DNA from: Microstegium vimineum
Taxonomy: Eukaryota > Streptophyta > Magnoliopsida > Poales > Poaceae
NCBI GenBank assembly: GCA_022036555.1
Contig: CM039120.1
Span: forward strand, 24,580,227 to 24,644,226
Direction of reading: 5' to 3'
DNA: 64,000 nt
Position 1 is the stretch's first letter; each line of letters starts with the position of its first letter. Both the position numbers and the translations under genes were made by a program. The notes under the pieces were generated by a model. The model worked only from the letters and a program-made list of their open reading frames with translations, ran no database searches and was not told the DNA's origin. This document shows, piece by piece, positions 57,546 through 64,000 of this stretch.

Positions 57546-59255
57546 TGTTGGTATTTCTTATGACTATTGGATAAATCCGCAAGCGCACAGATTATACTGA
57601 TGTAGCACATCTTCACCAAGGAGTATTCCAAGGTATCTTAATTTATATTATCCCAAGGGAAAGCTGGCTAGAAATGATAATTAGAGAGAGATCCTAGAGA
57701 GCACCTCAACTTAGTACCAGCTAGTATAGAGGGGTAAATGATAAATGTGATAGGAAGGGGTTGATGAATGAAGAAGCTACAATAAATGATACTTAGAACG
57801 GACTAGAAAGACTAGCTAGGTGGGAGGACAACGAGAAGAGTATAGGGACTCCTATGTACTTCACTTTACTTCAATATACTTAGCTAATTAACTAGTCTAA
57901 ACACTATAGTTTGTCTCCTCAATACAAGTATGCTAGGCGAGGGATAGATCAGTAGGAGGACAAAACTCCTACCGGACCGCGCCCTCTTCTTATGGGGGCC
58001 TTACCTTTTAAGAACTTGCCTATAAAGACGTGGTGGAATACAACGACTAGACAAGGATGTCACCTCTTGCTAGCTACCACAAACAATCCGTGCAGCAAGC
58101 GATAACTAAGGATAAGATAATATATAAGCATCACACTTACACACAACTTTTTACTTTGACTACGATCTATAATCAAAGCACCCTATGACAGGCAATGATC
58201 GCATACAGGAAAGGTCACAAGGATCACAAACTATGGATGTAAAGGCTATTAAAGAGCAAACACATATAACAAGACTACATCTAGTATACAAATCATCAAA
58301 GTAAATACTAAGTAAAGTAAAGAGAAAGATATATATTGAATAAGATAAAGTCTTACAAAGAAGGAAAGATACAAGAGCTATACCAGACTTCCCAGAAGAC
58401 AACTCCGGAAATCCCGAGCACAACTCGACTCAACTCTAACTCCCACACTAGACTAACTCCTAGAACAATCTAAGGAATAGAGCTTGTAGGCTTCTTCTTC
58501 TTCTTCATGGTTAGAGAGGGGGTATGGCCCTATATTTATAGTAGGAGGGTGGAGTAGGGGCTACTCCATCGCCACGTCATCAATCCAGGGCCTCCTATCC
58601 TCCACCATTGGATCCAACCGACCCTGGAACCGTCATTGGATGGATGGTGGTGATCCAACACGTGGGGAAGAGGTATGGCGGTTGGGGAGGCAAACCGACC
58701 TAGGGGGGTGGTCGGCCGACCCCCCTATTGCCAGTGGGCCACCTCTTGACCTCCAGGGTGTGGTCCCACTGGTCAGGGATTGCTTGAGGGCCACGTGGGC
58801 CCTATGGATGGTCGGCCGACCCCCCTTGGGGGTCCCTAGCCCACCTCTTGCTCCCTGGTGTTGGTCCCATTCGTCATAGGTGTTGGTTGTTGGTTCTTTG
58901 GTGGTTGTCGCGTTTATCTCCTTGGTGTGGGCCCATGAATCCTTATGCTTTGCTTGTGAGCCGTTAAGAGAAAGCACAGAGTGATCCAAGGGTTGGAAAT
59001 CACTTTGGAGTGCTTCTCTTGGATCATGGCCAAGAGGGGAGAGCTAGTGGGCCCATAGGCTGGTCGGTCGACCCCCTATGTGGGCCCAACTAGCTCTCCT
59101 TTGCTCCATTTCTTCATTCCTGCATTCAAACACTAATGGACATGTGGAACTGGTTATTTGATAAAATATGCTCATGATGTGTTTGTTTATCCTTAATCCT
59201 TAGGTTTGTGGCAACATTTTAGCTATATAAAAGTTGGTCATAATTTGTGCTAATA
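57546..59255 (-). repeat. 3' LTR of F2 (family F)
   Basis: 1710 bases, same length and family as the F1 LTRs in opposite orientation: TGTTGGTATTTCTTATG to TTGTGCTAATA (edge decayed). TATA box on the minus strand near 58533-58540; palindromes GGTCGGCCGACC at 58710 and 58810. Confidence 0.9.
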
Positions 59256-60418
59256 AGATCCCCAAGCTTAACCTTAGCTCGTCCCGAGCAAACAATCAAA
59301 CTTAGCTCGATGGATCAGGAGTTTCTACTATGCTTCATATTTCAAGAGTATTAGATCTACAACAATCAAACTTAGCTCGATGGAAAAGTTAGCAATAAAG
59401 ACTCACCCATATTACCTTAGTCCTTCATGGGGCTTATAGCTTTATCCTTTGTCTTGAGAGGTTGAGAGATAGAACAACTTGACTTGAGCACTAATTTTCT
59501 CATTCTTTTACAAGTTTCATATCGGAGGTTTTGCGAGATTTTGTAAAAGAAAACTCAGTGTTCCTCAAATGGTACTCTCTAGTCGCTCATAAGGTGTATG
59601 ATTCCTCACCAAGGCATATGTCAAAGTTTGCCTTCTTTCATCCTATCTCTAAAGCTTATGTGGAGCTATAGGTAGGGATCAAAGATGTAGCAAACTTACC
59701 TTGCATATATTGTAAAGTCAAAATCCGAATCCAAGGCGAGAAGTGTCATACTCTTAAATCAAGATGTGCAAGTGTGTGGAAACATGGCAAATGATCGATA
59801 CTCCTATATTTGGACGATCTCTCTTTCCTAACTTATTATTTTGATACATAGCTATCTTTTTAATTTTTCTATCAGCTTTGACAATGCTCATGGGTTTTTT
59901 AGAGATCTTTGGATTGCTCATAAATTTTGCATAGTCTATGTCTCATTTACTAGAAACAAACTAGAGAGAGTTTTTTCTATTAGAGCATGAAGTATGAACT
60001 ATGTGGAAATGTAAGGCATGTTTGTGTGTACTTCCAGTGTAGAAGCAGCATGTATATGTGGTGTGTACCTGATCTTGATTTTGGGAGCATGATAAATCTC
60101 TCAACAAGGGTCACAAAACTTGACCAAACTCAACATAAAGCAAGCAGCTTATGTAGAAAGCTTGTATCATGGAGAAGCATGTATGGCTCTGGTAGGAATT
60201 TTTCACCATTGAGGAACATCAAAGTGTTTTTATCATTTTAATAAATAAAACTCCAATAGTCATTCTTGCTTAGAACAATATTATAGCAGCTCTTATCTTG
60301 TCATATCATGTCTCACAACTACTTAGACTTAGTTACAGCATTTGCTACCCACAAAAGTTTGAGGTTCATGATGTTTTCTTTTAAGCTAAGTAATCCATAC
60401 TTAGAGAAATACCAAGTT
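59256..60418 (-). mobile_element. F2 3' interior with polypurine tract, truncated
   Basis: 59256-59270 is the polypurine tract (minus strand TAAGCTTGGGGATCT). The rest matches the F1 spacer from 27358 back to about 26190 and then joins copia sequence at 60416-60418. Non-coding. The rest of F2 is missing. Confidence 0.85.
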
Positions 60419-60843
60419 CAAACCATACAAAGCTTTGCGAAGTTTAAAAATATGGTTTGAAAACTTGGGATTTTTGAAACCGGGAGGTTGTTTAACATAA
60501 ACTTCCTCCTCTATGTAGCCGTTTAAGAAAGCACTTTTAACGTCCATTTGAAAAAGTATAAAACCCTTAGAAACCGCAAAAGCTAGAAGGATTTTAATGG
60601 CTTCTAAACGAGCTACGGGAGCAAAGGTTTCCTCATAGTCTATTCCCTCCTTTTGCAAAAGCCTTGAGCTACCCGCCTAGCCTTGTTGCGCACTACCACC
60701 CCATCTTCACTTTGTTTATTTTTGAAAACCCATTTGGTACCTATGGGGTGGCAACTAGGTGGTGGAGGAACTAAGACCCAAACGTGGTTTTGCTCAAAGT
60801 TTTCTAACTCATGCATGTCATTGACCCAATCTGGATCCATCAA
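60417..60843 (-). pseudogene. Copia-4 RT, truncated
   Basis: Minus-strand copia RT: KWVFKNKQSEDG, VAQGFCKRRE (frameshift at 60655), EGIDYEETFAPVARLEAIKIL, FQMDVKSAFLNGYIEEE, then FKLRKALYGL at the junction with F2. Lacks the YVDD box and RNase H, which lay beyond the junction. Confidence 0.9.
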
Positions 60844-62520
60844 AGCATGTCCAACATCTCGGGGCTCAAAAGACGCGACAAAAGCCGAATGAGCAAAGTG
60901 AGAGAGATAGGACCTAGACCGCGTGACTCGACGGTCGATGTCACCGATGATGTTCTCCGGCGGGTGCTGCCGCTAGATGTGGAGGGGAGCCTGCCTGGAC
61001 GAAGTGGCCTCCCCCTCGACAGCAGCTGGAGTTCCCTCAGGTGCAATGGGCACCGACTGAGGAAGCTGCTCGAACACCCCCCATGTAGAGGAAGTAGTCG
61101 GATCGGGACCATGAGCCGAAGTGGACGTCGCAGGGTCGACGGGGGTGGCCAATGGAGTTGGCTCGGGATCACCCCAATCGGCATCATCCTGCTCCTCCTC
61201 CACAAAGATGCTAGTGTTCACCTCATCATAACCTGCAAGCTCAAAAGCAGTGGAAACACAGGGCATAGTCTCCTCGAAGGTAATCTCACAAGTCTCCATC
61301 ACTCGGTTAGTGTCAAGGTTACGTGCATGATAAACACGACAGTGAGTAGAATAACCAAGAAAGATACAGTCAGAAGACCGTGAGTCAAAATTATCCAACT
61401 TACTGCCCTTTTTGAGGATGAAGCACCTGCACCCAAACACCCGTAGGTGACTTACCTTGGGTGGTCTCCCAAATCGCAACTCATAAGAAGTCTTCTTCTT
61501 GAAAGCTTGGAGGAAAATGCGATTGGAAACATAGCAAGCAGAACTGAGTGCTTCGGCCCAATACCGCCTAGGAGTCCTATGCTCATCGAGCATCGTCCTA
61601 GCCATCTCAATAAGGGTACGATTCTTGCGCTCAACAACACCGTTCTGCTAAGGAGCGTGAGGTGAGGAAAACTGGTGATCGAGACCCAAAGAAGAGCAAA
61701 GAGTTGCAAAGTGAGCATTCTTGAATTCTGTGCCATTGTCACTGCGGATAGCTCTCATGGCATTCTTAGGTAGCTCATTTTGCAATCTCAAAATCAGATC
61801 TCGAACAAGTGGAAAAGCCTCATCCTTACTCTCCAAAAAGAACACCCAAGAGTATCTCGAGTAGTCATCAACGACTACAACCACATACCACTTCCCTCCT
61901 TCCGACCTGACCCGAGCTGGACCAACTGTGTCCATGTGTAAGAGCTCGCCGGGTCGAGTGGTCATGACCTCAGTCACTGGAGGATGGGAAGCGGCAACCA
62001 TCTTGCCATGCCTGCAAGGATGGCAAACCAAATCCTTTTCAAACTTTAGCTGTGGCAATCCTTGGATAAGGTCCATTGAGCTAAGCCTTGCAAGCAAGTC
62101 AAAACTGAAATGTCCCAATCTCCTATGCCACTTCCAAAGCTCGGAAGAAGAACCGGCAAGAAGACAACGAGAAGGTCCGGAAGAGATAGAAAAATCCGCA
62201 AGAAAAACCTTCCCGAAGGGTAAAATCCGGCAAACAAGCTCACCACGAGAGTCCAAAATCCGAGAGAGATTAGGCTTGAAACTCACTTCAAAACCGTCAT
62301 CAAGCAGTTGCGAAACCGAAAGAAGGTTAAAATGCAAATTCGCTACCAAAGCAACATCCTTGAGGACAAAAGAAGAGTTCACTCGAATCGACCCTCGGGA
62401 GACAACCTTACCTTTACTCTTATCCCCGAATGTGATATACTCGGTGTCGTGCACGGGGTCGAGGCTGGAGAACCACTTGGCACTTCCAGTCATATGGCGT
62501 GAGCATCCAGAATCCACAAG
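60844..62520 (-). pseudogene. Copia-4 protease, integrase and linker
   Basis: From 62520 down: protease VDSGCSRHMTG with intact D-S-G, pre-integrase zinc region (HRRLGHFSFDLLARL, CRHGKM), integrase core LHMDTVGPARV, RSDNGTEFKN, then TAG at about 61650 just before QNGVVERKNRTL with the catalytic Glu. The linker (EEEQDDADWGDPEPTP) leads toward RT with a stop near 60976. Better preserved than Copia-1: only one stop in the integrase. Confidence 0.9.
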
Positions 62521-62688
62521 CCAAGTCTCCTCCAGTCCTCCTTCCTACATCAATAAAAAGACATAGGGTGAGCAAACAGACCAACACTAGGGTTAGTAAA
62601 CTGTGAAGGATACTAGTGTTATCCCACTTGCCTAAAGAATGGGTTAGGAGAAAAACCAAACATCTCGTGTCCCATGGGACGATAGCAA
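62521..62688 (-). pseudogene. Copia-4 gag C-terminal end
   Basis: Matches 31521-31697 of Copia-1 (Gly/Pro-rich Gag tail) and stops abruptly at 62688, where sequence switches to the opposite strand of another gag region. Confidence 0.8.
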
Positions 62689-62690
62689 GA

Positions 62691-63648
62691 AGAGTTTCAC
62701 AACAACCGTTTGAACCGTCGGTGTGGTGGCTCAGCCAAGGGGTGCTACCGTTGCGGTGATGAGGATCACTTCAGCGCAAACTGCCCTAAGAAAGCTGCGG
62801 GCGACTTCACCAAGCGCAAGGACAAGCGCGAGCACCACTTTGAGGACAACAAGCCCAAGGGTGGCTACCACTGAAGGTCCTCCAAGAAGGTGATCGACAA
62901 GGTGAAGGCCAAGCACCGAGCCTTCCTCGCCTCCCTCAGCGACATCGATGCCTCCTCTAACGGAGGTGCTTCTTCGAGCGATGATGAATCCAAGGGAAAG
63001 GTTGAGGAAAAGCTCAACGGCCTATGCTTCTACGCCGACGCCAAGCACGGTGGCTTTTGCACCATTAGCGATTGAAGAAGGCAAGGTCGGCAAGTGCAAG
63101 GATGGCCTCGACTACAACTATGACTCCAACACACCCGAGGTACCATTCACCATCACATCCCTCTCTCTCGAGATTGAGTCTTTGAACGACACCTTGATGA
63201 GTCTGGATGCTTTGCTCAAGCGTGTCGCGTGCGAGAGGAACGATTTCAAGGCTAAGTATCTTAGCACGTTGCATGAGCTTGAGTTTGCTAAGGCGTTAGT
63301 GGTGGTTACTGAGGAGGTAGAGTGTGATGCTTGTGCCATCCACATGTCTAGTCTTGTCACTCTCCAGGACAAGTATGACACTCTACTTGAGGAGGTCAGT
63401 GAGCTGAAGGCTAGGCCTAGCTTACTTGGTGCGTGCAAGTCTTGCTTAGGCTTGCGTTCTGAGCTGGCACAAAGAGATGCTAGGATTGCTGTGGTAGAGA
63501 AGGTCAGCTCAGATAGCACTAGAGAGTCGGAACGCTTTGAGGCTTTGGAGCTTGAGATCGCGTCGTGCAGACACGACAAGATGCGTACCGAGGAAGAAAA
63601 CACATACCTTCGGTCCATCTTGAGCTGGGTGTCTTGCCGAGAGCCGTA
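62691..63648 (+). pseudogene. Copia-5 gag: zinc knuckle and coiled coil (inverted)
   Basis: Plus-strand copy of the Copia-1 region 33325-32357. FHNNRLNRRCGG, knuckle CYRCGDEDHFSANC, basic KRKDKREHHFEDNKP, stop at about 62872, acidic SSDDESKGKVEEK, frameshift near 63066, then the coiled coil LSLEIESLNDTLM ... LLEEVSELKARP ending in TAG at 63646-63648. It runs opposite to Copia-4, so the boundary at 62688-62694 is an inversion breakpoint or two separate copies. Confidence 0.85.
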
Positions 63649-64000
63649 GTTGGGGATGATGCTCAGCCAATGCAAAAGGGATGGGAGCACGAGAGTATGC
63701 TTTGCTATAGGTGGGAAGGACGATAGCATGTTCGGTAAGATCGGTGAGTGCAGTGGTTTGAGTGAGAATGAGAAACCCACCACAACTCCCAAGCTTACCA
63801 AGATCACTCCACCTAAGCCTACTGACCCATCTGAGTTTCCTGTGAGAGATGGTGTGTTTGAAGAGCCACCCAAAACCACTCCACAGAAGCAAGTGTGGAT
63901 TGCAAAACCGAACCATCTTCGCAACCCACGTGACACACCGCCAGACATCTCTAGTGACCCCCCTTCCTAAGAAAGCTAGAGCCACCCAACCCAACGAGAG
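63649..64000 (+). pseudogene. Copia-5 gag C-terminal part (cut by window edge)
   Basis: Matches 32356-32010 of Copia-1: GMMLSQCKR, GKDDSMFGKIGECSGL, KLTKITPPKPTDPSEF, KQVWIAKPNHL. A shift near 63962 leads to KKARATQPNE at the window end; the second zinc knuckle would follow outside. Confidence 0.82.

Noticed and set aside
60417..62688. Copia-4 as the missing right half of Copia-3 after excision of T
   Set aside because: Both pieces contain the same RT and linker region, so they cannot be halves of one element.

Overview
The window is a block of plant repetitive DNA made almost entirely of LTR retrotransposons nested in one another. I see no host gene, tRNA, rRNA or CRISPR. Lineages are Ty1/copia of the SIRE/Maximus type (tRNA-Met primer site, gag with two zinc knuckles and a long coiled coil, GGACTGTCC-rich LTRs like those I recall from maize Opie/Ji), Ty3/gypsy Athila type (tRNA-Asp-type primer site), a Tekay/Del-like chromovirus and a CRM-like chromovirus. 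This mix suggests a grass, probably panicoid; the species is inferred, not shown.

Layout. 1-2269: 5' end of a minus-strand copia (Copia-2) running off the left edge. 2270-3861: 5' end of a minus-strand Athila-like element (A). 3862-4261: piece of a gypsy LTR (Z). 4262-5606: piece of a family F LTR. 5607-6626: 3' end of a plus-strand Athila-like element (X), meeting the 3' end of minus-strand Athila element Y head to head and forming a 2.4-kb inverted repeat. Y spans 6627-42507. Copia-1 (15372-42472, target duplication gatgg) sits in Y's 5' LTR. Inside Copia-1 are F1 (19393-29084, target duplication cccat), a non-autonomous gypsy with gag, protease and an extra ORF but no reverse transcriptase, and B (33331-40904), a nearly complete chromovirus whose LTRs differ by one substitution and one 15-base gap.

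42508-43371 is a copia RT fragment (Copia-3) into which both Y and the Tekay-like element T (43372-57159) inserted. T has 3.9-kb LTRs, a leader ORF before gag, gag-pol, a chromodomain and a 100-N assembly gap. Its 3' LTR ends early at a GAGCC-rich segment (57160-57545), followed by the 3' end of another family F copy (F2, 57546-60418). F2 is joined by microhomology to Copia-4 (60417-62688, minus), which meets an oppositely oriented copia gag (Copia-5, 62691-64000) at an inversion breakpoint.

Insertion order read from the nesting is Copia-3, then Y, then Copia-1, then F1 and B. Nearly every reading frame carries stops or frameshifts, so most entries are pseudogenes; B is the youngest and least damaged. 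F1 shares primer-site type, polypurine tract and 3' spacer with the X/Y Athila family and probably depended on such an element for RT and integrase. A 12-base palindrome, GGTCGGCCGACC, recurs only in the F/X/Y elements and is the most striking unexplained signal.
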